Below are positions 16,678-26,232 of a stretch of DNA of 64,000 nt, piece after piece. The stretch's first letter is position 1; every line of letters begins with the position of its first letter. The stretch comes from Variovorax beijingensis (lineage in GTDB: Bacteria > Pseudomonadota > Gammaproteobacteria > Burkholderiales > Burkholderiaceae_C), in NCBI RefSeq assembly GCF_003951285.1, contig NZ_RXFQ01000004.1:310001-374000 (forward strand), in the 5' to 3' direction. Both the position numbers and the translations under genes were made by a program. Below the pieces are notes generated by a model. It did not search any database, was not told where the DNA came from, and saw nothing but the letters and a program-made list of their open reading frames with translations.

Positions 16678-18176
16678 GGCATCACCTCCACCTTGCCATT
16701 CGCGAGCGTGAGGCCGTCCGCCACTACGGCACGCTTTCCATGCGCCTGGTAGTAGGCCAGGACCGTGTAGCTCTCCAGCTCATCGATCCACTGGAAGTCG
16801 TAGGAACCGTCTGCGCCGCTCCATGTCTCGCGCACGACCAAGCCATCGACCTCACGCACCAAGCGAACGCGGCAGGGATAGGGCTTGTTGAGCGGGTTCA
16901 CATAGTCGAGCGTGGCACCGCGCACGCGGCCGACACCTCGCCCGAGGAACCCGGTCAAGTAGTCTTTTCGTCCGCGACGCAACGCTTCGAGGCTGGTGCG
17001 CCCCAACAGCATCGGCACGCTCAAGGGGGTCGGCACCCGGAGCAAGCCCGAGAGCGATGTGCCCGCCGCCGGAGACACGTCGATGAGCATCGGATTGTCC
17101 TGGGGCAGCGCTGCGGCAGGAGGCATGAACGGGACGGTGTATCGCGCGATGCCTTTGGTGACGCGCACGCAGTCGAAGAAGCCGTCGGCAGGGTTCAGAT
17201 TTCCGCCATAGCTCTCGACATACTCACCGATGCGGAGGACGCCTTCGCCGACGCCATACACCGCCGTGTCGGCGAGCTCTCCCGCTGCTGCGCCGTCAAA
17301 GAAGAAGCGACCGACGCCCGACTGCCTGCTGTACGCCAGGTGGTGCCACGCCCCATCCATCGCACTGGTCGTATTGGTCGAGAAGAACGACGAGTTGAGC
17401 GCAGGCATCTGCATCTTCCCGTCAGCCAGGACGAAGCGCCAATGTCCTGGGCCGAAGGCGTATCCGTTCATGATGAGACCTCGAACCCCGGTACCGGCCA
17501 CGCGAGACTTGAAGAACGTCTCTACGGTGAAATCGCCGGAGCCAAACGCGTAGGTGTCTTTCACGTTGGTCAGCGTCACGCCGTTGGACCCGTATGGCGT
17601 GGTGCCACCAGCCTGCAAGGCGCCCGTGCCAAACCTTGCGTTCGCGCTCAACGCTGCATTGCTGCCAACGGTCAAGGTTGCGCCTTCGAGAGCCTCGTTG
17701 GCGATGACGCCTCCATCGAAGTTCATCATCAGCACGGTCCCCTTCAGAGGATCGATGGGGCGCCGGCGGCTGACCGTTTTGTGTCGAATCCCCGGCCACG
17801 CAATGCCCGACAGAACAGCGTAGTCGGTCCACGAACTACTGTCGTCGGAGTACTGGATTCGCGCGGCGAGCAAGAAGCGCACGGCCGATCCGCCCCCGCC
17901 GAGTCGGATGTCGGTGACCTCCACGTCCCCACCCGCTCCGAAGTCCCAGGTCAATACCAACATGGGCACCGCGGCGGCCGACCAAGTCGCGCTGGTCGCA
18001 AGGTCGTCATCCTTCAAGCTGGGCAGCGCCCCTTCGCTCGGAGCGATGGAACTCGCGAGCAAAGCCGGCTCATCGACCCGGACGGTGCCCGCGAGCAGGT
18101 GAAACTCGGACAGCTCGAGGCCTGCAGATCCGTAGGTCTGCAACGCTGCCGCGCGCCAATAGCGATGGGCTGCCAT
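16674..18176 (-). CDS. Tail protein with LamG/concanavalin-like domain
   Basis: A 500-residue, three-part protein. Residues 1-130 resemble a discoidin (F5/8 type C) sugar-binding fold (MAAHRYWRAAALQTYGSAGL; ADDIRLGGGG-like strands). Residues about 145-350 are a LamG/concanavalin-like lectin domain (ALEGATLTVG; FTVETFFKSR; AWHHLAYSRQSGVGRFFFDG; FDCVRVTKGIARY). The C-terminal part looks like a carboxypeptidase-regulatory-like beta sandwich (PYPCRVRLVREVDGLVVRET). Likely a carbohydrate-binding tail component. Confidence 0.8.
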   Translation of the reverse strand: MAAHRYWRAAALQTYGSAGLELSEFHLLAGTVRVDEPALLASSIAPSEGALPSLKDDDLATSATWSAAAVPMLVLTWDFGAGGDVEVTDIRLGGGGSAVRFLLAARIQYSDDSSSWTDYAVLSGIAWPGIRHKTVSRRRPIDPLKGTVLMMNFDGGVIANEALEGATLTVGSNAALSANARFGTGALQAGGTTPYGSNGVTLTNVKDTYAFGSGDFTVETFFKSRVAGTGVRGLIMNGYAFGPGHWRFVLADGKMQMPALNSSFFSTNTTSAMDGAWHHLAYSRQSGVGRFFFDGAAAGELADTAVYGVGEGVLRIGEYVESYGGNLNPADGFFDCVRVTKGIARYTVPFMPPAAALPQDNPMLIDVSPAAGTSLSGLLRVPTPLSVPMLLGRTSLEALRRGRKDYLTGFLGRGVGRVRGATLDYVNPLNKPYPCRVRLVREVDGLVVRETWSGADGSYDFQWIDELESYTVLAYYQAHGKRAVVADGLTLANGKVEVMP

Positions 18177-18179
18177 CGC

Positions 18180-19394
18180 TCAGCGCCACGGCCCTGTACG
18201 GTCAACCCACAGGCACCCGGAATTGGTGCTGTTTGGCTGCGTGTTCGTGTTCGGGTTCCCCGTCTGGAGCGCCATGAGGGTTCTACCGGCAAGGGCATCG
18301 GTGCCCGGAGCGGTGTCCAGATGCTTGAAAGTGTCGAACGCGAGCGTCTGCGGCTGGTGATACAGGCCAGGAATATCCGCACGGGGGTGGTTGCCGTCAG
18401 CCGTGAGGTATTTCCGTGACAGCTTCAGCGTGCCGTCGATCTTGCTCGGGAACTGGCCGAGCGTCGGATCTGCGCCGGACATTGGGGCCGAAGCGCCGGT
18501 GTAGTTGTAGACCCACTGACGCACAGCCGAGCCAAGGCCGGTGAAGTCCCGCGGAGATGCACTACGAGCCAGAGCGGTACCTGTATGACCATCGATGCCG
18601 CCTTCGTACATGCTCATCGAGTTGGACTCGTTGGAATAGTTGAGCATGCACGCATAGGGATCCCCACCGGGACGCAGCGGCAGCATATCGCCGAAGCCGC
18701 GAACCCACCCTGAGCTCCACGTGCTGCTTGAAGAAGAGTGCACCGCGACAAACAGGTAGAAGGCTCGCGTATCGCCCACCAGCGTCCAAGCCACCGCCGT
18801 CGCTGTCGCGTTTGCACTCTTCGGCCAATAGCCGCCGCCGGCAATCTGCGCCGCGCTCGGGAACGGCCCGACGCCGGTGGTGGCATCTGACATTGATTCG
18901 TAGCCGATGACGCGCGCGAAAGTCGGCGCAGCGTCATCGACCCGCAGGAACATGCCGAAGCTGGCGGGATCGGCCGACCTGTACGCGCCGCCGTTGGCAA
19001 AGCTGAATGGCTTCAGCCAACCGAGCGGCGCCATCTTCATCGTGATGGTCCCGGTGTATGCGCCGTCCGGGAGACTGGTCACGAAAGTCACGGCGTTGGC
19101 ATTCGGCTTGCCGATTACCCTCTGCTCGCCGTTCATTCCCGCCCATCCAGTCGGGCCGCCGGTCACTCCGGAAATCAGCACCACGGCATCGGGAAGGGCC
19201 GCGTGGTCCCCGGTGTATGCAGCCGTCGCCACCCCACCGGCAACCGTGAGAGAGCCGAGCGTCTTGAGGTCGAAGCCATCCTTCAGACATGCATCGAGCA
19301 GGGCAATCATGGAGCCGGCGGTACCGGACAGTGCCGGCGCACCCGACATCTGGCTCGTGAAGTATTTGACGCTGGTGTCTACAGGGGAAGTCAT
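18180..19394 (-). CDS. Phage tail/baseplate protein, hypothetical
   Basis: A 404-residue protein with no catalytic motif, rich in Gly, Ser, Thr and aromatic residues (GWLKPFSFANGGAYRSADPA; WVRGFGDMLPLRPGGDPYAC; CLWVDRTGPWR at the C terminus). Position between the 1194-residue protein and the LamG protein makes it a virion tail protein. Confidence 0.7.
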   Translation of the reverse strand: MTSPVDTSVKYFTSQMSGAPALSGTAGSMIALLDACLKDGFDLKTLGSLTVAGGVATAAYTGDHAALPDAVVLISGVTGGPTGWAGMNGEQRVIGKPNANAVTFVTSLPDGAYTGTITMKMAPLGWLKPFSFANGGAYRSADPASFGMFLRVDDAAPTFARVIGYESMSDATTGVGPFPSAAQIAGGGYWPKSANATATAVAWTLVGDTRAFYLFVAVHSSSSSTWSSGWVRGFGDMLPLRPGGDPYACMLNYSNESNSMSMYEGGIDGHTGTALARSASPRDFTGLGSAVRQWVYNYTGASAPMSGADPTLGQFPSKIDGTLKLSRKYLTADGNHPRADIPGLYHQPQTLAFDTFKHLDTAPGTDALAGRTLMALQTGNPNTNTQPNSTNSGCLWVDRTGPWR

Positions 19395-19415
19395 ACGGAT
19401 TTGCTCTCTCTTGAA

Positions 19416-22400
19416 TCAGGGACGGTCCACGCCGATGCGCACGAGCAACTCGAACGAGTCATCGAGCACGGTCTCGGCGCCCATCTGCACGGTGCGGATG
19501 ACGACGAAGGGGAACGTGGCCGCCACGGTGTTGAAGCGGATGACGGCGCCGGCGGGCCAGCCGCCCGAGCCGAAGCCGGCCGCGGGAATGCGCATGTACG
19601 GCACGCCCGAAGGGCCGACCGGCTCGCAGTCCGCCGTCAGGCTCTGGCCCGTCACGATCTGGCCGACGTGCTCGCCGACCAGGTTGTAGGCCGTGCCGCT
19701 GCCGTTGATCTGGATGCGCCAGCGCTCGGTGACGGCGCCCTTGTTCGTGACGGTGATCGGGTAGTCGATGTCGTTGAAGGTCGGATCGGCCGGGTTGCCG
19801 ATGAGGCTGTCGGACCATTGGCCCGTCCAGCTCTGCTGGTCGAACAGGAGCGACACACGGGCCTTCACGTCACCCATGCGGACCACACTGCTCACGTAGG
19901 TGTCGCCGGCCGTGTAGTCGTGCGACAGGCGGCTCGCGAACGACAGGCGCCCATCGATCGACACATCGGTGAGGGTCAGCATGTCCTCGGTGGTGTGCTC
20001 GTAGACGACAGGCTGCGCAAAGGCCGAGGCGTCGGTGATCGTGAGCTCGCCGGCGTCGAGATTGCGCGTGTACCCCGTCTCGATGGCGAGGCCATCGGCC
20101 CCGATGAGGCGAGTGCGCGAGAGCCGTTCGCGGCCGGCGCTGAGCGTCTGGCCGTTCGACACCACGGCCGCCGGCAGGCGCTTGGTGTTGCCGATGACCA
20201 CGAGGCCACCTTTGCGGAAGATCGGCACGCGGCCATCGGCCGGCAGGCGCACCGGGTCAAGGCCGAGCAACGTCGCATCCACGGGCAGCGAGGTGGTCGC
20301 GACCGCGTTGTAGCGAATCGTGCTGGCGAACACGGGAACCGGCTTCCAGATCTTGCCGTCGCTGCCGACCGCATCGGCGTGGTACCACGGCTCCGACTCA
20401 TTGCCGGCGGCCGTCACCCAATCCCCGAAACGCACCTTGACGACGCCCGTCGAGGCGTCCACGGTGCCGCGCACATTGGCGCCGCTGATGAGACCCATGA
20501 GGTCGGCCGTGACGTTGACCGTGCCGCCGTTGAGCTTGGTTGCCAGGAGCTGCAGCGTGCCCGGGCTGATCGGCGCCACGGGCGTGCGGAACACCACGTA
20601 CTCCACCGGCTGGCCGCTGAGCGCCGTGAGCAAGCTATTCACCGTGACCGTGCTCGATGCCGAAGCCGGCCACGCATCGAGGCTGGCGGTGTTGGTCGCG
20701 TAGTCGTAGCTGCCCGCCTGTGTGGCCGCGCCGGTGGCCGGGTCGAGGTCGGTGTACAGCGCACCCGCCCGGTCGAAGTAGGTCTTCCCGCCCACCGTGA
20801 AATTCACGCTGCCCGGCACGCCGACCTCGCTCGCGTTCGGCAGGAGCTGGATGGAAAGCTTGGGCTGATTGAAAACCTGGCTCTTCGCGGTGCCGGCGCC
20901 GGCGACCCGGAAATCGGCCGTCACCAGCGCCGAGGCGTCCGCCGGCAGCGTGGCATTGAGCGGCACGTAGGTGTAGCCCGTCAGCGTGTTGCGGAAGGCG
21001 CCAGGCAGCGCCGGCGAGAGCACCGTGCCCAGGATGCCCAGCTGGTTCACGGCCCACTGCGGCACCGGCACCGTCACGACCGCTTCCGGGTAGAGCTTGG
21101 CGACGCCGGTCGCGTAGGTGATCGTGCCGAACTCGACGCCCAGTCCATCCACGAGCTTGCCGCTGCCGTCGTCGGTGATGGTCTTCGTCGAGGCGAAGTT
21201 CTGCGGCACCCAGAGGTCGGCCGGCACGCCGCCGGTGGACATCAGCACGAGATTCCAGCTCAGCGCCAGCGAGCGCGGCGCAATGTTGGTCTTGCCGAGG
21301 TTCAAGGTGATGCCGCCATCGACATCCCGCGCCGGCGCCGGGAACGCCTTGGCCTCGGGCAGGCCGTGGCTGTAGGCCACGGTGAAGGCCACCGACGACG
21401 CCGGCAGCGTGTTCGGCTTCAGGTCGATGCTGCTGGTCGCGTAGTTGACCGGGCCGGTGGCGTCGCCCGTGAGCACACCGCTGCCGTTGTCGCTCGCGTG
21501 GCGGGCCGCGCCGTCGTTCCAGTCCACCGCGATGGTGCTCGCCTGCGCGGCCTGGTTGTCGAGCGCCAGGCGGATCAACACCGCCGAAGGCAGAACGCCG
21601 CTGCGGTCGCGGTAGTTGGCTTTCGCGCCCCAGAAGTACAGCACCTCGCTGCCCACGTCCGGCAGCACGCCGAGCGTGGGCGCGACGGTGCCCGTCGTGT
21701 AGTCCACGGTGCCCGAGCCGATGCTCGAATCGGCGCCGCGCAACCGGCCGGCGCCGTCGTCGGCCAGCTCGTACCAGTTGGCCCCGGCGCGGTAGGCCAC
21801 GCGCAAGGTGCCAGGGGCCGGCGGCGGCAGGATGGTCAGCGGATAGTTGACGCGGCGGTTTTCTGCATTGACGGCGATGGATGCCGAGTCAGCCAGCTCA
21901 ATCGGCGCCGCGGCCGGGCCGAAGGTGATGGCCTTCGTGCCGCCGATCTGCGGCGCATCGCTCGCAAAGGTCAACGTGCCGCCCACATAGGAGGCCGTGC
22001 CGATGGTGAGCGCGCCGAGCTTGAGCCGGCCGCCGTCGTCGGTGATCGTGCCGGCGCCGGTCGCAATGGACAGCGTGCCGGCATAGAAGGGATTGCCGAG
22101 CGTGAACGTGGCGTTCGGACCGAAGAGCGCGCCGGTGGTCAGCGTGACGATGCCGGCACCCGAACGCACGAGCGCGATGGAAGAGCCGGCGGCCGAGGTG
22201 TCGGTGATCGAGATCTCGGTGGTCGAGGTCGGCGCAAGCTGGGTGTCGATGCGGTCCACCTTCACCGACAGGTCGCCGGTGGTGGCGTTCACCACCAGCC
22301 GGGACACGCCGTAGAAGCGCGCCGCATCGGCCACGAGCATGCGATTGATCGTCGCCGCGGTCTGGGTGCGCTCGAAGAGGCGGTTGGCCGCGGTGCCGGC

Positions 22401-23000
22401 GTAGTCGTGCTTGAGGCCGTCCTGCAGCTCGCAGACGCACACCTGCGCCTGATAGTCCACGAAGCCGCTGCCCGTGGAATAGCTGTAGGTGCGGTCCTCC
22501 ACCTTCACTTCGGTGAGACGCACGGCCTCGCTCACGCCGCCGCCGCTGATCTGCAGGGTGCTGTTCACGTTCGGCGGGGTGGCGCCGGGCCGCTGGAAGA
22601 TCAGCATGGAGCGCTGCCCCTGCACATGGTTCGCCAGCAGGTAGCCGGTGAATTCCTCGCCGGGCGTCGTGTAGGCCTCAATCCGGCTCTGAATCGCGGC
22701 GCGGCGGTCGAAGAAGTCGTTCGTGACGAACAGGGTCACCGACACGTTCGGGTCGAGCGGCGGCCGGGTGATGCCGACCGTTCCGCCGAGGGCCGTGTCG
22801 GTGTTGAGCGTCTGCACCGTGGCGGCCACCTTCATGATGGACACATCGCCTTGGGCGCGGTCCACCTCGCTGATGTCCTTCATGATGGCGTTGCTCTTGC
22901 CATCCGGGATGACGGTCGAGGTCGGCGCACCGCCGCCCTCTGGCACGTCATCCATCACCTGCGTGGTGACGAGCTTGATGTCGGATTCGAGAATGGTCAT
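19416..23000 (-). CDS. Large tail tip/baseplate protein with internal repeats
   Basis: A 1194-residue beta-rich virion protein, the second largest of the tail operon. An N-terminal region with a Cys pair (AQVCVCELQDG) precedes a string of repeated segments in which a D[DN]G-G-L turn is followed by G-[TV]-[VI]-x-YAT and a LxP: LADDGAGRLRG...GTVDYTTG, ASDNGSGVLTG...PVNYATSS, TITDDGSGKLVDG...GTITYATG, with weaker copies before and after. ATG at 23000 is taken; upstream sequence belongs to the previous gene. It probably forms a tail hub or side structure. Confidence 0.75.
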   Translation of the reverse strand: MTILESDIKLVTTQVMDDVPEGGGAPTSTVIPDGKSNAIMKDISEVDRAQGDVSIMKVAATVQTLNTDTALGGTVGITRPPLDPNVSVTLFVTNDFFDRRAAIQSRIEAYTTPGEEFTGYLLANHVQGQRSMLIFQRPGATPPNVNSTLQISGGGVSEAVRLTEVKVEDRTYSYSTGSGFVDYQAQVCVCELQDGLKHDYAGTAANRLFERTQTAATINRMLVADAARFYGVSRLVVNATTGDLSVKVDRIDTQLAPTSTTEISITDTSAAGSSIALVRSGAGIVTLTTGALFGPNATFTLGNPFYAGTLSIATGAGTITDDGGRLKLGALTIGTASYVGGTLTFASDAPQIGGTKAITFGPAAAPIELADSASIAVNAENRRVNYPLTILPPPAPGTLRVAYRAGANWYELADDGAGRLRGADSSIGSGTVDYTTGTVAPTLGVLPDVGSEVLYFWGAKANYRDRSGVLPSAVLIRLALDNQAAQASTIAVDWNDGAARHASDNGSGVLTGDATGPVNYATSSIDLKPNTLPASSVAFTVAYSHGLPEAKAFPAPARDVDGGITLNLGKTNIAPRSLALSWNLVLMSTGGVPADLWVPQNFASTKTITDDGSGKLVDGLGVEFGTITYATGVAKLYPEAVVTVPVPQWAVNQLGILGTVLSPALPGAFRNTLTGYTYVPLNATLPADASALVTADFRVAGAGTAKSQVFNQPKLSIQLLPNASEVGVPGSVNFTVGGKTYFDRAGALYTDLDPATGAATQAGSYDYATNTASLDAWPASASSTVTVNSLLTALSGQPVEYVVFRTPVAPISPGTLQLLATKLNGGTVNVTADLMGLISGANVRGTVDASTGVVKVRFGDWVTAAGNESEPWYHADAVGSDGKIWKPVPVFASTIRYNAVATTSLPVDATLLGLDPVRLPADGRVPIFRKGGLVVIGNTKRLPAAVVSNGQTLSAGRERLSRTRLIGADGLAIETGYTRNLDAGELTITDASAFAQPVVYEHTTEDMLTLTDVSIDGRLSFASRLSHDYTAGDTYVSSVVRMGDVKARVSLLFDQQSWTGQWSDSLIGNPADPTFNDIDYPITVTNKGAVTERWRIQINGSGTAYNLVGEHVGQIVTGQSLTADCEPVGPSGVPYMRIPAAGFGSGGWPAGAVIRFNTVAATFPFVVIRTVQMGAETVLDDSFELLVRIGVDRP

Positions 23001-23002
23001 GG

Positions 23003-23398
23003 TCAAACGGTGATGAGCCGCACGGTGGCGACATAGGGGTAGTCCTCGACAGGCAGCTCGGGGCGCGCGAGCGGCTTGCCTTCGATGGGCAGGCCGGGCG
23101 CGAACTGCACGTTGAAGGTGCGGCCATCGGCCAGCACCAGCGCGTGCACGCCGATGGCATTGGCCTCGGCCAGGGCCTGCAGCGCCGTGAGTGCGCCGCG
23201 GCGGATCCATCCGGCATCGACCTCGCCCTGCAAGGTGATCGGCCGGCCGGCCAGGCGCACGCCGGCATCGATGAGCGCAGCGCCGGTGAGCGAGAACTCG
23301 AGACTCTTCTCGACGCGGCTCCATCCGAACTCATCGATCCAAACCATGCCGCGCGGGATCTGCAGGCCGGCGAGCGTGTGAAACTTGGAAGTGGCCAT
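23003..23398 (-). CDS. Phage tail protein, hypothetical
   Basis: A 131-residue protein (LAGLQIPRGMVWIDEFGWSR; EVDAGWIRRGALTALQAL; FAPGLPIEGKPLARPELPVE) located between the tape measure and the large tip protein. The position and size suit a distal-tail connector; no family motif is certain. Two bases separate it from the tape measure gene. Confidence 0.7.
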   Translation of the reverse strand: MATSKFHTLAGLQIPRGMVWIDEFGWSRVEKSLEFSLTGAALIDAGVRLAGRPITLQGEVDAGWIRRGALTALQALAEANAIGVHALVLADGRTFNVQFAPGLPIEGKPLARPELPVEDYPYVATVRLITV

Positions 23399-23400
23399 GT

Positions 23401-26118
23401 CTATCGGCCCGGGCGGTTGGACGACGTGCCGGCCGCGGCGCCGAGCTGCGCGAGCAGGTCTTCGATGGCATCGGCGCCGGCGGCATTGGTTTGGACCGTG
23501 CCGTAGTCGCGGCCGTTGAGGTTGAGGTGCAGGTTCACGGTGCGGTTGGATTCGGGCACGGGGATCGCGGTGGGCTTGCTCCCGTTGCCGAAGAAGGTTT
23601 CTTTTTCGGCCGCCTTCAGCAGCGCATAGCTCAGCGTGTCGCCGCCGTACTTCTTCTGGCCGGGGTTGTTGAAGAAGGGGATGTCGCCCTTGGCGTCGGC
23701 AAATTCCTTCGCGATCTCGCGCGCCCGCTTCTCGTCGCTGACACCCGCGGCCTTCAGGAACGCGGCGATGCCCGTCAAGGTGCCCAGGTCGCTGCCGGCG
23801 TTGACGGTCTTGCCGTTCTTGTCGGTGGAGAAGCCGGCCGCATCCCGGCCGAGGCGCTTGTTCTCCAGCGCGGTTTCGCGCTCTTTGAGGGCGTTGGCCT
23901 TCTCGCGGGCTTCGATGTCGCGCTCGCGCGCGTTCGTGACCTCGCGCAGCGCGCCGGCCAGGCCAAACGCCGACTGCATCGCATCGTTCTGCGCGTCGCG
24001 CAGCTTCAACGTGGAGCGCCCCGCACTGTCGAGCACGACCTCGAAGCCGCGCATCGCGGCCTGCGCCTGCACCCATCCGGGCGCCACGCCGTTGCCCGCG
24101 GCGATGGCCGCTTCGGCGGCGCGCTTCCATGCCTCGCCCAGGCCGATGGCCGTCGCCTGCCCGCTGTCGCGGATCAGCTCGAAGTCGCGCAGCGCGGTCT
24201 TGGCGGCAATCTCCAGCTGCTCTTTGGTTTCCACGCCGGCGCGCTGAAAGGCCGCAGCAATCTCCGCCGCCGCTTCCGTTTGGGCTTTTTTGTTGGCACC
24301 CGCCGCGTCGGCTGCGGCGAGGTTCGCTTTCTTCAGCTCGCCGAGCTTCTGCACGGCCAGTTCGAGATTGCCGGTGGCGATGGCTTGGTCGTATTCGCCG
24401 CGCAGCCGCTCGACCGAGGCCCGGGCTTCCTCTGCCTTCGCCCGCTGCGCTTCGGCCGCGCTGGCGGCCTTCTGGCCGGCTTCCTGCGCGCTGTCGCCGG
24501 CGGCCTTCATCTCCGCGGCCATGTCCGCGAAGGCCGCAGCGCCGCTGGTGGCCGCGGCCGTCGTCGTTTCGGCGCTGCCGGTCAGGCCCGCCCATCCGGC
24601 GCGCGCCTGCTCGGCGCCTTCGGCGGCGCGGTCGAAGGCAGCACCGGCCTTCTCGCCGAATGCATCAGCTACCGCGCCGGTGGCCTCGGCCGAGAGGCGC
24701 ACCTCTTCGGCCGCCGACTTGAACGCCGCCGAGAGGTCGCCGAAGGTGATCTTTGCCAGACCAGCAATGATGGTGGCGATGCCGGTCTGCACGGCGCTGA
24801 CCACCATTGCCATGCCTTCGGCCTGCTTGTAGATCGCCGCCAGCACCACGTTGGCGCCGGCCACCATCACGCCCCACACCGTTTGCACGATGTTGCCGGT
24901 GGTCTGCGCCTTCTGGCCGAAGCTGTCGAGCAGCGCCCCCGCACGGTCAGCGATCGCCTGCGCCTTCGCCACGAGGGCGGGCACATCGACGCTCGCCACA
25001 AAGGCCTGCACCCACTTGATGCCGTTCTGGAACGCCAGCGCCAACGCGGCGCCGAACTTGCCTACGGTGCCGTCAGCGACCGCGGCACGGAGTGCGCCGG
25101 ACAGTTGCTCGACGCCTTGCTTCAGCACCGGAAGGATGGGCGTCGTGAGCGCGTTGAGCGTCGAGTCCCACGCGGTGCGCAGGGCATTCAGCGCGCCATT
25201 GAGGTTCGACTGCATGACGGCGGCCGTCTCGGCCGCGCTGCCCTTGGCGTTCTCCAGCTTCTTGGTCAGCGCATCGAGCGAAACCACGCCCTGATTCAGC
25301 AGCGCGCGCAATGCCGGCCCGGCTTCCTGCCCCACTGCCGCAATAGCGCGCTGCCCCGCCGGGCCGGCCGCGGCCAGTTCGTGCAGCGCCTTCTCGAAAT
25401 TGGTCGACGTGATGCCGGCGGCAGCCAGCTCCGTGCGGAACTTGCTGGCCGGGTCGGAGAACTGCGCAAAGATGCTGTTCAGCGCCGTACCGGCGCGGCT
25501 CGCGTCGATGCCGGCATCGGCGAACTTGCCCACGATGGCGACCGTGGATTCAAGGCTCAGCCCGAGCGTGTTTGCCAGCGGGGCCGCATAGCTCAGCGCT
25601 TGCGCCAATCCCGCCACGCTGGTGTTCGTCGCGTTCGCGCCGAGCGCGAGCACGTCGGCCACGCGGCCCGCATCCGCAAAGGAAAGGCCCAGGCCATTGA
25701 CGATCTTCGTCAGGTACTCGGCCGAGGTCGCCAACTCGACATCGCCGGCGCGTGCGAGCTGCATCGCGGCCGGCAGAGTGGCGATGGCATCGCGCACACT
25801 GAGGCCGGCTTTCGCGAGGTTTTCCAGCGCGCCGGCGGCTTCCAGTTCGGTGAACCCATACCGGGCATCGGCGGCGGCTTCCTGCGCCGCCTTGCGCAGC
25901 GCGCGCATCTCGGCCGCGGTCGCACCGGTGGCGGCCTGCACGCGGCTCAGCGCCTGCTCGAAGTCCGCGCCGCCCTTCACCCACCCGGCGAATGCCTGGA
26001 TGCCGAAATAGCCGAGCACGACCGCCGCAAACGCGGCAAGGCGCGCCTGCAGCTTGTCGAAGACCTTGGACGCATCGTCCTTGGCATTGATAACGATTTG
26101 GATCGGCTTGAAGGCCAA
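23401..26118 (-). CDS. Tail tape measure protein
   Basis: A 905-residue tail-length-determining protein that spans the tail lumen. The N terminus (IQIVINAKDDASKVFDKLQA) and the TP901-like core (GATAAEMRALRKAAQEAAAD; YGFTELEAAGALENLAKAGL) are typical. Hydrophobic segments lie mid-protein (TPILPVLKQGVEQLSG; VWGVMVAGANVVLAAI), with long Ala/Glu/Lys coiled coils after. The start codon appears to be TTG at 26118 with AAGG seven bases upstream. The next upstream gene is the tail tube, with no clear chaperone frame between. Confidence 0.92.
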   Translation of the reverse strand: MAFKPIQIVINAKDDASKVFDKLQARLAAFAAVVLGYFGIQAFAGWVKGGADFEQALSRVQAATGATAAEMRALRKAAQEAAADARYGFTELEAAGALENLAKAGLSVRDAIATLPAAMQLARAGDVELATSAEYLTKIVNGLGLSFADAGRVADVLALGANATNTSVAGLAQALSYAAPLANTLGLSLESTVAIVGKFADAGIDASRAGTALNSIFAQFSDPASKFRTELAAAGITSTNFEKALHELAAAGPAGQRAIAAVGQEAGPALRALLNQGVVSLDALTKKLENAKGSAAETAAVMQSNLNGALNALRTAWDSTLNALTTPILPVLKQGVEQLSGALRAAVADGTVGKFGAALALAFQNGIKWVQAFVASVDVPALVAKAQAIADRAGALLDSFGQKAQTTGNIVQTVWGVMVAGANVVLAAIYKQAEGMAMVVSAVQTGIATIIAGLAKITFGDLSAAFKSAAEEVRLSAEATGAVADAFGEKAGAAFDRAAEGAEQARAGWAGLTGSAETTTAAATSGAAAFADMAAEMKAAGDSAQEAGQKAASAAEAQRAKAEEARASVERLRGEYDQAIATGNLELAVQKLGELKKANLAAADAAGANKKAQTEAAAEIAAAFQRAGVETKEQLEIAAKTALRDFELIRDSGQATAIGLGEAWKRAAEAAIAAGNGVAPGWVQAQAAMRGFEVVLDSAGRSTLKLRDAQNDAMQSAFGLAGALREVTNARERDIEAREKANALKERETALENKRLGRDAAGFSTDKNGKTVNAGSDLGTLTGIAAFLKAAGVSDEKRAREIAKEFADAKGDIPFFNNPGQKKYGGDTLSYALLKAAEKETFFGNGSKPTAIPVPESNRTVNLHLNLNGRDYGTVQTNAAGADAIEDLLAQLGAAAGTSSNRPGR

Positions 26119-26232
26119 TGGAGAACCTTTAGGGCGTGTGGTGAGGTGGAATCGGTCCGGCGACGGTTGGCGCCTCCAGCGAAGCGCCAGGCGTCGCCGC
26201 CGCTCGGGGGGAGCGGCAGCGAGGCGAAGTGG
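26119..26232. other. GC-rich intergenic insert between tail tube and tape measure
   Basis: A 114-base gap in an otherwise tightly packed operon. It contains a GGCGCCTCCAGCGAAGCGCC-type inverted sequence and a CGCTCGGGGGGAGCGGC stretch resembling GC-rich intergenic elements seen in Comamonadaceae. No ribosome binding site plus frame for a tail assembly chaperone is evident. Confidence 0.4.

Noticed and set aside
19203..23036. 1277-codon plus-strand open frame opposite the large tail protein
   Set aside because: It mirrors the GC-rich minus-strand gene, is Arg/Gly/His-rich without folds, and runs against the whole operon.
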